Shown: positions 42,975 to 51,525, counted from the stretch's first letter. The stretch: DNA of 64,000 bases from Ruegeria sp. HKCCD8929 (GCF_013031405.1 NZ_WPZY01000005.1:186001-250000); one strand, 5' to 3'. The notes: a model not told the origin generated them from the sequence alone. A program made the numbers and translations.

Positions 42975-43492
42975 CGTGACAGACACTCCCTTAGTGATGC
43001 CAGGCCACGCCGCAGTTGGCTTTTCAATGTTCCAAGCGGCATGTCGAGCCTGGCGCTGAGCTCGCTATGGGTCATGCCGTAGAGATAGGCCAGACGGATC
43101 GCGGTTCGAACATGCGCCGACAGCTCGGCGAGGCATTGTTCGAGGGTCAGGCGTTCCTCGGGCGTTGTGTCTGCGGACTTGTAATCGTCCTCGGGCAGGA
43201 GGGTCAGTTCCCGGTGCAGCCACGGGCTTGCCCGCAGGCGGTCGATGGCGCGCCGCCGGACGATGGTGCAGATCCAGCCGAGCGCTGAGCCCGCCTCGGG
43301 CCGAAAGCGATCCGCGCTGTGCCAGATCGAGACGAAGGCGTCGTGGACGGCCTCTTCGGCCAGATCGTTGCGGGGCAGTATCCGCCGCGCGATGACAAGC
43401 TGACGGGAAACGGTGCGGTCATAGAGCGCCCGGAACGCCTCGGGATCACGTGCGGCCGTTCGGCTCAGCAGCTCCTCAATTGTCGTGTGCAT
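42971..43492 (-). CDS. ECF RNA polymerase sigma factor (RpoE/SigK-like)
   Basis: 173 residues. Region 2 (AFRALYDRTVSRQLVIARRI; AEEAVHDAFVSIWHSADRF; LGWICTIVRRRAIDRLR) and region 4 (IRLAYLYGMTHSELSARLDM; LGTLKSQLRRGLASLREC) are complete. Translationally coupled to the cupin anti-sigma gene. This pairing is typical of sigma factors answering singlet oxygen or peroxide stress in Rhodobacteraceae. I did not find a convincing autoregulated promoter upstream. Confidence 0.92.
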   Translation of the reverse strand: MHTTIEELLSRTAARDPEAFRALYDRTVSRQLVIARRILPRNDLAEEAVHDAFVSIWHSADRFRPEAGSALGWICTIVRRRAIDRLRASPWLHRELTLLPEDDYKSADTTPEERLTLEQCLAELSAHVRTAIRLAYLYGMTHSELSARLDMPLGTLKSQLRRGLASLRECLSR

Positions 43493-43610
43493 CAGACGGC
43501 CATTCTCTCATCGGTGGCGACCGGAATACTAGGCTGTATCAGTGAAAATGGCCAGATTGCGGGCCACACCCCGGCCAGGGACCGGGGTGCAGCAGTACCA
43601 CGAAAGCGGC

Positions 43611-44555
43611 TTATTTCCGGCACCGGAAGATGAAGCGCCGGGCGGTGCGGAAGGGGTTGTTGGCGTCGCCGATCAGGGTAGCGCGCTCATTGGTCATGCC
43701 AAGCGCACGGGGCCTGCATCCGGGACCGCAGCGGCGCGCGGCCTCCAAGAAGGCGTTGCGCATGGCATCGGCGAGGGCCGCCTGTTCGGTGACGCCGCTT
43801 CCGCCGACGATGATCCGGAATTCCCCTTTTGCGGCGCACGGGTCAACCGGCGCGGCGGGGGCCGGAGGCGCAGGTGGCGCACCGGGTGTGACTGCCCCGC
43901 CGGGTTGCGAGCCACCGGGTTGGGAACCACCGGGAAGCTTGGTACCGCCCTGTCCGCGCCGGTCGATCAGGACGAGGACATTCACGATGGTGATGACCAG
44001 CGCCTCGGCATCGCGGCGGCGCAGCAGGATGACCACGATCACCAGAATGATGATCACCTTGATCATGGTCGGCGGGTGCAGCCCGACCTCGGCCAGGGGA
44101 ACGCCGAACGAGGTCAGGCATTCCACCAGTTCGGCCCGTTCAGGCGTCGATTTCACCTTCGTGGCGGATGGCGTCAGTTCCAGAACCCGAAAGAGCCGAT
44201 CTTCGTTCTGGCCGAGAAAACCCATCATGACGGCCAGATCGTCCATGTCGGGCAGGGACACGGCGCCACTGGCCGCGTCGTCGGAGAACACCTGTACGAG
44301 CGTACCAAGCGTGTCGACCGCAGGCGCGATGCGGTCTTCGATGTCCGCCAGCGCCCCGTCATCGGGTTTGGCGGGCCGCGCCAGCCGGTCGTTGAACGCG
44401 CCCACCGCGGCCGAGAGCCTTTCGGCGGCGACGGTAACCCCGACATCGCTGTCATCGTCGAAGGACAACAGCTTGAGCGCCTGAGAGAATTTGGTCGCGT
44501 GCTTGCACAGCGCCGTGATCGACGGTGGCACGACGGCGTCGGTTTCAATGGTCAT
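43611..44555 (-). CDS. Membrane-anchored protein with Pro/Gly-rich linker, unknown
   Basis: 314 residues from ATG 44555 (AAGGAA upstream). The N-terminal ~180 residues are soluble and helical. Two hydrophobic stretches follow, IKVIIILVIVVILL and ALVITIVNVLVLI, separated by RRRDAE. Next comes a Gly/Pro-rich linker with the repeated unit GGSQP and APPAPPAPAAP. A ~75-residue C-terminal domain with four or five Cys (CAAKGEF, RRCGPGCRP, FRCRK) ends the protein. No family recognised. The linker suggests a domain held away from the membrane. Confidence 0.7.
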   Translation of the reverse strand: MTIETDAVVPPSITALCKHATKFSQALKLLSFDDDSDVGVTVAAERLSAAVGAFNDRLARPAKPDDGALADIEDRIAPAVDTLGTLVQVFSDDAASGAVSLPDMDDLAVMMGFLGQNEDRLFRVLELTPSATKVKSTPERAELVECLTSFGVPLAEVGLHPPTMIKVIIILVIVVILLRRRDAEALVITIVNVLVLIDRRGQGGTKLPGGSQPGGSQPGGAVTPGAPPAPPAPAAPVDPCAAKGEFRIIVGGSGVTEQAALADAMRNAFLEAARRCGPGCRPRALGMTNERATLIGDANNPFRTARRFIFRCRK

Positions 44556-44685
44556 CTTTAATTCCTTTCTCAAAAAATGAAGCGTTTCTGGACGCTCCAC
44601 TTACTGGATCGGAAGAAACTGACCGGCAGATGCAGGAATAACGGAAACGTTACCCGAGAGCTTCGAAAAACGGTCTGGGCGGGGC

Positions 44686-45113
44686 TCAAGGGTTGTGGTC
44701 GGAGGGGTTGAGGCTGCTTTCGGAACGGCGGTTGTGCAGTTCGGCGGCCTCGGGCACCGCAACGGAGAACAGGATATAGGCGATATAGGGAATTGAGGGC
44801 ACCAGCAGCCATGGGAGAATTGACGCCAACGCGCCGATATCGGTGGACCAAAGCGCTCCTGTCATGACAACGGAAGGTAGCAGCAACAGGAGGGCGCCCC
44901 ACCAGGTGAGATAGCTGCCACCTTGACCGTCTTGCCGATCACGATGCCTGCGGCCAGCGCTGTAAGCGAGACGAGCCAGATGGTGACGAAATCGGTGTAG
45001 AGCACCTCGCCATATGCGCCGAGCGTGAAGCTTAGGCGCCAGGTCGCCAGGGTGAGGCCGATAGATGCGATGAAGAACGTACCGGCCTCGTCGCCTTTGA
45101 CGCGGTTAGTCAT
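44686..45113 (-). pseudogene. Four-helix membrane protein gene split by a frameshift
   Basis: Two overlapping frames together make one sensible protein of about 140 residues. The first starts ATG 45113 (MTNRVKGDEAGTFFIASIG), has two membrane helices and loses its hydrophobic pattern after GIVIGK, ending in a non-sense-like tail. The second frame, shifted by -1 near 44930, continues DGQGGSYLTWWGALLLLLP and two further helices to NPSDHNP, stop 44686. A one-base deletion (or a sequencing error) explains it. The start overlaps the reductase stop by 8 bases, so it belongs to the oxygenase operon. Confidence 0.65.
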
Positions 45114-46170
45114 AGCTGAGCGACAGGGCTTCCGTTGTCGGCAGAGATTGGCAGGTCAGGATCGCCCCTTTTGCGATGTCCGCGTCCTCGAGTGCCATGC
45201 GGGCACGCATGTGGACATCGCCTTTGGTCAGCTTGGCGCGGCAGGCGCCGCAGACCCCGGACTGGCAGGAGAACGGTGGTTTAAGGCCAGCGGATTTGGC
45301 CGCGTCGAGAACCGTTTGCCCCTTGGCCACGTCGATTGAATGCCGGGCGCCGCCGAGCGTGATTTCTGCCGTTGCGGCCACGCCTTCAACGCTGCTGTCA
45401 AGCTCTGCCGCGCCGCCGTAGCTTTCCATGTGGATGCGGCTGGCCGGCACGTCGAGTGACATCAATGCGGCCTTGACCGCCTTGTTCATCCCGCCCGGCC
45501 CGCAGATGTAATACTGCGCGTCCTGCGCATAGGGCGGGTTCTCGGCGATCAGTGCCTCGATCGCGTGTTTGTCGATGATGCCCTTGCGCCAGTAATCGGC
45601 GGAGGACCAGAAGCCGGGCTTGGAAAAGACGTGATGGACCGTCATCCGGTCGGGGTTGGTTTCCCAGACTGTGTTCAGCTCATCCTGCAGCAGAACGGAT
45701 TTTTCGTTGGTGTTGCCATAGGCCAAATGCGCGACGGAGTTGGGTTCCGCCGCCATGACCGAGCTGAGCATCGCATAGAGCGGGGTGATGCCCGAGCCCG
45801 CGCCAAAGAAGTAATGCGTGCGCCGCGCCGTTGCGCCGGGATCGAGGCAGAACCCGCCGAAGGGCGGCATCACGTCTATCACGTCGCCCTTTCGCACAGT
45901 GTCGTTGATGTGATTGCTGATCACGCCGTCCCGGACCCGCTTCACGGTGATCCGCAGCGGGTCGCCGGTGAAGGGCGAGGACGAGATCGAATAGCTGCGG
46001 CGCTGTTCCTCTCCGTTCACCATGAAGCGGAACGACAGGTGCTGGCCGGGCCGACAGGCGAAGGTTTCACGCAGGGCGTCGGGCACGTCGAACATGACCG
46101 TCCTGGCCATGCCGCCGATTTCCTCGCGGGTGTCCAGAACGGTCAGCGGGTGGAAATTGCGCGCGCTCAT
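45106..46170 (-). CDS. Ferredoxin-NAD(P)H reductase component of a Rieske oxygenase
   Basis: 354 residues, three domains: FAD-binding barrel (RRSYSISSSP, about residues 56-65), NAD(P)H-binding domain (FFGAGSGITPLYAML, then YYICGPGGMN) and a C-terminal plant-type 2Fe-2S ferredoxin (PFSCQSGVCGACRAK plus a final Cys in LTCQS). This PaaE/HmpX-type layout supplies electrons to the oxygenase encoded just upstream. ATG 46170 overlaps the oxygenase stop (ATGA). Confidence 0.93.
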   Translation of the reverse strand: MSARNFHPLTVLDTREEIGGMARTVMFDVPDALRETFACRPGQHLSFRFMVNGEEQRRSYSISSSPFTGDPLRITVKRVRDGVISNHINDTVRKGDVIDVMPPFGGFCLDPGATARRTHYFFGAGSGITPLYAMLSSVMAAEPNSVAHLAYGNTNEKSVLLQDELNTVWETNPDRMTVHHVFSKPGFWSSADYWRKGIIDKHAIEALIAENPPYAQDAQYYICGPGGMNKAVKAALMSLDVPASRIHMESYGGAAELDSSVEGVAATAEITLGGARHSIDVAKGQTVLDAAKSAGLKPPFSCQSGVCGACRAKLTKGDVHMRARMALEDADIAKGAILTCQSLPTTEALSLSYD

Positions 46171-47321
46171 CTGGCGTCTCCCAACCATTCCAGAACGACC
46201 TTCTGGTGATCGACCACGGGGCTTTCGCCAACGGCGGCGGGGCCGACCTCAAAATAGGGAGACTTCAGCGATTTCTGCTGTTGTTCGCAGGCATAAATGT
46301 CCTCGCCGGTGAAGTCGCCCGCAACCATCGGGTCATCCTCGCTCATGGCGTCATGGGCTTCGTATTTTCCGCTGAGGCCGAACTTGGCCCAGAAGTTCGA
46401 GGACCGCATTTCCTGCTTGGCAAACTCCCAGCCCGAGCTGTTCGATACCCGCCCCCGGTTGCTGACGCGAGTCAGTTCAGGGCCCAGCGGTTCGACAATG
46501 AAGATGTTCCAGCCATCTTCCGACCCGGCCAGCCCGATGCCTGGAAACAGCATCGGTACCCAGGCGCCGTTCATGTCCTCGGGGATCACCCGTGGCGCAA
46601 TGAGCTTGCTTTCCTGATCCTTCAGGAATGCCTCGGCCGGTGGCTCCCAGAACATGTAGTGGGGGCCTTCCCAGTGGTATTTCGCCGCCTTGTGGTCATA
46701 CATCTGCAGCGTGTTCGAATGCAGATGGCTCAGGTGGTAGACGTCGATGTAATTCTCGACCACCACCTTCCAGTTGGCCTTGATCTCGTAGCTGTTGTTC
46801 AGCTCTTCGTATTCGACCAGTTCTTCGGGAATATGCGGGCCGATATGCGGCTCTGCCGGCCCGAACCATTCGGCGACGGAGGGCGCGTTGGGGTCGGGGT
46901 GCACAAAGATCATCGACTTCCAGATGTCGACCTTGGCGGGTTTGAGGCCCAGGCAGGATTTGTCGACCTGACCGAATTCTTCCTGTTCTTCGGGCACCGA
47001 GATCAGGTTGCCTTCCAGATCATAGGTCCAGTCGTGATAGGGGCAGGTCAGCGCCTTTTGCGTCTTGCCGACGGCGCGGATCAGTTGCGTGCCCCGGTGG
47101 CGGCAGATGTTGTGAAACGCGCGCAGGCGGCGGTCGCGGCCCATCACGATGAAGATGTTGTTCAGCCCGGCCTGAACCGAGATGTACTGACCGGGTTCGC
47201 TGACATCCTCCATGAACCCCGCGTAGCGCCAGGTTTTCGAGAAGATGTCGCGCATTTCACGATCGAACCACTCCTGCGAGGTATAGGCCTCGACAGGCAG
47301 CAGGTGCAGCATTCGGGTCAT
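46167..47321 (-). CDS. Rieske non-heme iron oxygenase, catalytic subunit
   Basis: 384 residues. The Rieske 2Fe-2S motif is CRHRG...CPYHDW (about residues 74-97) and the mononuclear iron site is in YIDVYHLSHLH (Asp and two His, about residues 193-203). The closest general types are the betaine/carnitine demethylases and other alpha-only Rieske oxygenases with a separate ferredoxin-reductase; no beta subunit is present. TAGGAGT fits ATG 47321. The substrate is unknown; it is probably a small organic compound released by or taken up with the neighbouring transport system. Confidence 0.9.
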   Translation of the reverse strand: MTRMLHLLPVEAYTSQEWFDREMRDIFSKTWRYAGFMEDVSEPGQYISVQAGLNNIFIVMGRDRRLRAFHNICRHRGTQLIRAVGKTQKALTCPYHDWTYDLEGNLISVPEEQEEFGQVDKSCLGLKPAKVDIWKSMIFVHPDPNAPSVAEWFGPAEPHIGPHIPEELVEYEELNNSYEIKANWKVVVENYIDVYHLSHLHSNTLQMYDHKAAKYHWEGPHYMFWEPPAEAFLKDQESKLIAPRVIPEDMNGAWVPMLFPGIGLAGSEDGWNIFIVEPLGPELTRVSNRGRVSNSSGWEFAKQEMRSSNFWAKFGLSGKYEAHDAMSEDDPMVAGDFTGEDIYACEQQQKSLKSPYFEVGPAAVGESPVVDHQKVVLEWLGDAR

Positions 47322-47343
47322 TCGGGTACTCCTAAGATTGGTG

Positions 47344-47595
47344 TCAGCCCCAGCCGGGCAGAACATCGGCCATCACCAGCAGGATGCCGAAGACGGTCCA
47401 GGCGATCAGGATCAGCCAGTACAGGACCGGATCTTCCTCCCGCGTTACGTCCGACAACAGGAACGCGTAGCCCGTGTGGTAACTCTGGACCGTCCAGTAG
47501 AGGAACAGCAGCCCCCAGAGGGACTGATAGCCAAGTGCGGTTGTCCCCATCAGCGCGGCGAAGGCGATGTAGTTGAGTGCGCGGGTCTGGGTCAT
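47344..47595 (-). CDS. Small membrane protein of the oxygenase operon
   Basis: 83 residues, two to three hydrophobic segments (about 8-36 and 56-78) with the loop LLSDVTREEDPVLYW. No family recognised. Its ATG overlaps the TetR gene's stop by 4 bases, and it is 22 bases before the oxygenase gene, so it is surely cotranscribed and may anchor or assist uptake for the oxygenase. Confidence 0.75.
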   Translation of the reverse strand: MTQTRALNYIAFAALMGTTALGYQSLWGLLFLYWTVQSYHTGYAFLLSDVTREEDPVLYWLILIAWTVFGILLVMADVLPGWG

Positions 47596-48185
47596 GATGG
47601 ATCGTCCAATCCTTCCAGTAGGTTACGCGCGAGGGTGTGTGCGGTTTGCGTCCAGTCCTGCGGCATGTTCAGCGGTGCCAGAGACGCCACGTTAAGGTAC
47701 AGCGCGATGATGCCATGGGCCGCGGCGTCGACGGCGTGATGGTCGGCTTGCGGGTAGTTCTTGCGCAGCACTGCGGTGATCGCGGCCTCGAAGCCCAGCA
47801 GGGACTCGCGGCAGGCGGCGCGCAGGTCCGCGTCTTCGGCAGCGCGCGCGGTCAGCGCCGCAAATGCCAGCACCATGTCCGGAGACGACCCGGCGGTATT
47901 GGAAAACAGAAAATCGACCAACGCCGCGCCGGGTTTGTCCTCGGGCAGGGCGGCGATCAGCGTCTCGGTCTGTTCGGCAAAGCTCTGCAGCACATAGTTC
48001 TGTAGCGCTGCAATCATCTCTTCGCGATTGCCCAGATGATGCCGGATCAGCGGGCGGGTCAGCCCGGCCTCGGCTGCGATCTGGGTCAGAGAGGCGCCCT
48101 CCAACCCGAAGCGTGCCACACATCGCACCAGCGCCTGCATGACCTGCGCATAGCGTTCGTCACGGTTTGAAGGACGTCCAACCAT
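47592..48185 (-). CDS. TetR-family transcriptional regulator
   Basis: 197 residues. The N-terminal HTH shows GLEGASLTQIAAEAGLTRPLIRHHLGNREEM (about residues 24-54, in two parts), typical TetR helix-turn-helix. The ligand domain is unremarkable. It lies in the operon it probably controls: 53-aa peptide, tetR, small membrane protein, oxygenase, reductase. Two TGTCA-N4-TGACA sites upstream are the likely operators. Confidence 0.92.
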   Translation of the reverse strand: MVGRPSNRDERYAQVMQALVRCVARFGLEGASLTQIAAEAGLTRPLIRHHLGNREEMIAALQNYVLQSFAEQTETLIAALPEDKPGAALVDFLFSNTAGSSPDMVLAFAALTARAAEDADLRAACRESLLGFEAAITAVLRKNYPQADHHAVDAAAHGIIALYLNVASLAPLNMPQDWTQTAHTLARNLLEGLDDPS

Positions 48186-48186
48186 G

Positions 48187-48348
48187 TCAGTTCCGGTATT
48201 TCAGCCGCAATGTCGATACGGCGCCGCCACCGGTGGTGACTGCCGCATCCTCGAATTTCGACGACAAGCCGCGGCGTCCCATGGCGGCAAAGGTTGCGCA
48301 TCCAGTGGCAGCAAGGGCCGCCATTACGGTGGGTTTTAAAGATCGCAT
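48187..48348 (-). CDS. 53-residue lipoprotein-like peptide leading the oxygenase operon
   Basis: Starts ATG 48348 (MRSLKPTVMAALAATGCATF), with AAGGTGG 4 bases upstream, and ends TGA one base before the tetR ATG. Residues 8-17 look like a lipoprotein signal ending ATGC. The rest is short and polar (LSSKFEDAAVTTGGGAVSTL). Its ribosome site and first codons lie in one arm of the 22-bp inverted repeat. It could be a genuine small lipoprotein or a leader peptide. Confidence 0.55.
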   Translation of the reverse strand: MRSLKPTVMAALAATGCATFAAMGRRGLSSKFEDAAVTTGGGAVSTLRLKYRN

Positions 48349-48363
48349 CAGGCCACCTTAAGT

Positions 48364-48377
48364 TGTCATATGTGACA
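48364..48377. promoter_or_regulatory. Putative TetR operator 1
   Basis: TGTCATATGTGACA: half sites TGTCA and TGACA, 4-base spacer, between the small-peptide start and the operon's upstream region. Confidence 0.65.
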
Positions 48378-48401
48378 GCATTTAGGTTCGCAGAAATTAA
48401 T

Positions 48402-48415
48402 TGTCAATGGTGACA
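48402..48415. promoter_or_regulatory. Putative TetR operator 2
   Basis: TGTCAATGGTGACA: same half sites and spacing as operator 1, 38 bases further on; mirror position within the inverted repeat. Confidence 0.65.
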
Positions 48416-48444
48416 GTTTAAGGTGGCCTGATGCGATCTCTACG

Positions 48445-49542
48445 CTAAACGGCTGTTGCTGTGACCGACGCATGGCACCGCTCTGCCATCTTTTCGGGAT
48501 GGAAGGTCAGCCCCTCAAACAATGCCTGTGCCCAGTGCAAAGCCCCGGAGGTCAGCAGGAACACCTCAGGCACGATCACCCATTCTCCGATCCAGGCGCC
48601 GCCGGACCTTTCGTGTTCGTGCAAGGTGAATTCTCCGATCTGTTCGGCTTTCTGCCGGCCCAGACGGGACACTGCCTCCATGAACTCGGAGGCCCGCTGA
48701 TTGCGTTTGTGGCGCATGGAGGAGGAGGCGCCCTTGCCGTTGGTATGTGCTTCCGAAACCTCGGCAATGTCGGACGATGACAGCAGATTTACGTTGTGGG
48801 CGATCTTGCAGAGCGAGGCGCAGAGGGCACCGAGCGCGGTCACCACATCCGCTATTCCGTCGCGGGCATTCTGCCAGTGCGGATCAACCGTGCCAAGCTC
48901 GAGCCGCGCCGCAACCGCGGCTTTGACCCGTTCTCCTGACCCGTTCTCATAGCCGCGCAGATCCCCGACCGGGCCGCCGATCTGCACGTTGAGGCCGCGG
49001 CTGGCGGCCTGTTCCAACGCCTCGAGGCGCCGCGCCAGTTCAGAGCGCCACACGGTCAGTTTGGTTGCCAACCTCATGGGAACCGCGTGCTGGCCATTGG
49101 TGCGCCCCAGGACCATGGTCGATGGATGGGCGCGGATATGGCCGTCCAGCAGGTTGATCAGCCGGGCGGTGCCGGTCTCAATTTCGGCAAGGCCGAGCTT
49201 CATCTGCATGACCATGGCCGTATCCATGATGTCCTGCGTAGTTGCCCTGTGATGCACGTGGCATCCGTGTTCTCCAACCAACACCCGAAGCTGCTTCACC
49301 AGCCCCACGATGGGGCGCCCGACCAGATCCATCTCGGCGGCCAGTGCTTCGGTGTCCAGATCGGAGATGCCCACCGTTTCGATGGCAGCGGCCGCGCCTG
49401 CGGGGATCAGATTCAGATCGGCCTGACAGCGGGCAAGGACCTGTTCGACCTTGAGCCAGGCGGCGATGGTGGCATGTTCGGACCAGATCCTCCGCATTTC
49501 GGCAGAAGAGAAACAGTTGCGATAGATCCGGTAGTCAAGCAT
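48445..49542 (-). CDS. Fumarase/aspartase-superfamily lyase (PurB/CMLE-like)
   Basis: 365 residues from ATG 49542 (8-base overlap with tctA). The superfamily pattern is visible: TTQDIMDTAMVMQ (about residues 102-114), VLGRTNGQHAVPMRLA and the signature loop GKGASSSMRHKRNQ. This loop deviates from the GSSAMPHKRNP of adenylosuccinate lyase and carboxymuconate cycloisomerase (Pro to Arg, final Pro to Gln). It is shorter than PurB (~430-450). Cotranscribed with the tctCBA transporter, so it probably acts on the imported acid. The exact reaction is unknown. Confidence 0.82.
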   Translation of the reverse strand: MLDYRIYRNCFSSAEMRRIWSEHATIAAWLKVEQVLARCQADLNLIPAGAAAAIETVGISDLDTEALAAEMDLVGRPIVGLVKQLRVLVGEHGCHVHHRATTQDIMDTAMVMQMKLGLAEIETGTARLINLLDGHIRAHPSTMVLGRTNGQHAVPMRLATKLTVWRSELARRLEALEQAASRGLNVQIGGPVGDLRGYENGSGERVKAAVAARLELGTVDPHWQNARDGIADVVTALGALCASLCKIAHNVNLLSSSDIAEVSEAHTNGKGASSSMRHKRNQRASEFMEAVSRLGRQKAEQIGEFTLHEHERSGGAWIGEWVIVPEVFLLTSGALHWAQALFEGLTFHPEKMAERCHASVTATAV

Positions 49543-51049
49543 CGCCAAGCCCCCCTTCGGCGATCCGGCGTTCTTTCATGATCGACCGGATGCGCAAGCC
49601 TATGGCGACAAGCCCGAGCAGCAGGAAACCGGCGGCGATGGGACGTTCGATGAAGATGAGCGCGCCACCGTCGGACATCAGCAGTGCCTGACGGAACGTT
49701 TCCTCGGCCCCTTTGGCCAGCACGAACGAGATCACGAAGGCCGCGACGTTGAAGTCGAACTTGCGCATCAGCCAGCCCACGAAACCGGCGAAGGTCATGA
49801 CGGTCACGTCGAACATCGACCCTCGGGCGGAATAGGCGGCGACAAAGGCGGTCATGAAGATCAGCGGGTAGAGCACGTTGACCGGAACCTTCAGGATCAA
49901 GCGCGCGACCTGTGTGGCGCCGAAATAGCCGATGATCCCGTAAGCCAAGATCCCCAACATCCCGCAGGCAAAGAGCTGATAGACCAGTTCCTTGTCCGTG
50001 AAGAACAGGGTGGGGCCAACCTGAATACCGTGGATCAAGAAAACGCCCAGCAGGATGGCTCCGATGGTCGAGCCCGGGATGCCGAGGGTCAGAAGCGGCG
50101 CCATCGACGGACCGGACACCGCGTTGTTGGCGGCCTCGGGAGCGGCGACGCCCTCTAACGCGCCCTTGCCCCATTGCTCGGCGTTCTTGGCGCGGCGCTT
50201 GCCCTCGCCGTAGGAAATGAACGCCGCGATGGCCGAGCCGAGCCCCGGCAGAACGCCGATCCCCGCCCCGATGAACCCGCCCCGGACGGCGTGTGGGATG
50301 CAGGGTTTGTATTCTTCGTAAGTGAGGCTGTGCCCGGCGGGATCGCTTTCGTTTTCCCGGACTTCGCCTTTTGCCATCTTGCGCTCTTCGAGTTGGGCAA
50401 ACACCTCGCCCAGCACGAAGACACCGATCATGAGCGGGACCAGGCCGATGCCGTTCGACAGCTCGAATGAGCCGAACGTGTACCGTTCCTCGCTGGAGAT
50501 CGGGTCGAGGCCGACCATGGCCACGAGGATGCCGAGCAGGGCCGAGATCAGGCCCTTGGTGACGGATTTGCCGATCACCGACCCGATCACCACGAAGGCC
50601 GCGAAATAGATGGCGAAGGTCTCGGGCGGGCCGAGCTTGAGCGCGATGGCGGCGATGAACCCGACGCCGATCACAAGCATGACATCCCCCATGAAATCAC
50701 CGATGACCGATGAGATCGTCGCGACCTTCATCGCCTTTCCGGCTTTGCCGGCGCGGGCCAGTGGATAGCCGTCGATCTGCGTCGCGGCACTTGCCGCCGT
50801 TCCGGGTGTGTTGAACAGGATCGCGGCAACAGAGCCGCCATAGCGCCCGGATTTGCCGATCACATAGAGGAACGCCAGCGCAAAGAGCGGCGACATGTAA
50901 AATGTGATGGGCAGGAGCATCGCGATGGCCGCAGAGGCGGTGAGGCCGGGCGTGGCGCCGACGATCATGCCGACGGCAGCCGCCAGAACGATGGCGAACA
51001 GAAGCGTCGGATCGGTGATGACCGACAGAAGGGCGGGAAAGATCTCCAT
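49535..51049 (-). CDS. tctA: Tripartite tricarboxylate transporter, large permease TctA
   Basis: 504 residues, about 12 membrane helices, TctA family. Conserved segments: VGMIVGATPGLTASAAIAML near residue 25, FNTPGTAASAATQIDGYPLA and, in the second half, GVLPGLGSAIAAFISYGEG (the paired Gly/Pro-rich substrate loops), then AVSGPSMAPLLTLGIPGS. Imports carboxylates with a periplasmic binding protein and the small TctB. In an operon tctC-tctB-tctA-lyase. Confidence 0.94.
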   Translation of the reverse strand: MEIFPALLSVITDPTLLFAIVLAAAVGMIVGATPGLTASAAIAMLLPITFYMSPLFALAFLYVIGKSGRYGGSVAAILFNTPGTAASAATQIDGYPLARAGKAGKAMKVATISSVIGDFMGDVMLVIGVGFIAAIALKLGPPETFAIYFAAFVVIGSVIGKSVTKGLISALLGILVAMVGLDPISSEERYTFGSFELSNGIGLVPLMIGVFVLGEVFAQLEERKMAKGEVRENESDPAGHSLTYEEYKPCIPHAVRGGFIGAGIGVLPGLGSAIAAFISYGEGKRRAKNAEQWGKGALEGVAAPEAANNAVSGPSMAPLLTLGIPGSTIGAILLGVFLIHGIQVGPTLFFTDKELVYQLFACGMLGILAYGIIGYFGATQVARLILKVPVNVLYPLIFMTAFVAAYSARGSMFDVTVMTFAGFVGWLMRKFDFNVAAFVISFVLAKGAEETFRQALLMSDGGALIFIERPIAAGFLLLGLVAIGLRIRSIMKERRIAEGGLGDA

Positions 51050-51054
51050 TGGGT

Positions 51055-51525
51055 TTACCCCCGGAACCAGTCGAGCAGGTCGAACACCTCGCCATAGGGC
51101 GGGAAGACGCCGAGCAGCTCGAAGAAGATGATGTGGAAGATGAGCGGGCAGGCGATCATGGATACGGCCAGCCCGATCCAGTTGCGGACGCCGAAGATGT
51201 AGAGAACCACGGGTGCAACGATGGCCGTGGGCAGGACATAGCCAAACCAGCGGAAGGATTGCTGATAGATCAGCGCAACCGCGAACAGGATCAGGATATC
51301 CAGCGTACCAGTGTCACGCTCTTGGGCGATGTCGGGGCCTGTCTGCGTGGCGCGGAGCCCGCTGAGTAACACCAGACCGGACAGTACCAGCAGGGCAACC
51401 GAGGCCGCGAAGGGCACGATCCCTGCCCAGGTGTCGCCGGGGCTTGCCGCAGGCACCTGCCAGGCACCCCAGATCGCGATCAGAGACAATAGCGCGAGTA
51501 CAATTCCTTCGACCATATCCCGCAT
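51055..51525 (-). CDS. tctB: Tripartite tricarboxylate transporter, small permease TctB
   Basis: 156 residues from ATG 51525, with GGAGG 6-7 bases upstream. Four membrane helices of the DUF1468/TctB type (IVLALLSLIAIWGAW; VALLVLSGLVLLSG; TLDILILFAVALIYQ; IACPLIFHIIFFELLGV). It forms the membrane part together with TctA, five bases downstream. Confidence 0.92.
   Translation of the reverse strand: MRDMVEGIVLALLSLIAIWGAWQVPAASPGDTWAGIVPFAASVALLVLSGLVLLSGLRATQTGPDIAQERDTGTLDILILFAVALIYQQSFRWFGYVLPTAIVAPVVLYIFGVRNWIGLAVSMIACPLIFHIIFFELLGVFPPYGEVFDLLDWFRG

Larger units (their letters stand above)
48340..48439. repeat. 100-bp palindromic control region (22-bp inverted repeat plus symmetric operators)
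   Basis: A perfect 22-bp inverted repeat (48340-48361 and 48418-48439) has each arm carrying TTAAGGTGGCCTGATGCGAT in opposite orientation, that is, a ribosome site plus ATG. The two TetR-type sites inside lie at equal distance from the same centre (48389.5). The core 48378-48401 is not symmetric. Confidence 0.85.

Noticed and set aside
44570..44902. 110-codon minus-strand frame next to the split membrane gene
   Set aside because: It overlaps the better frame with hydrophobic helices and has no coding pattern of its own.
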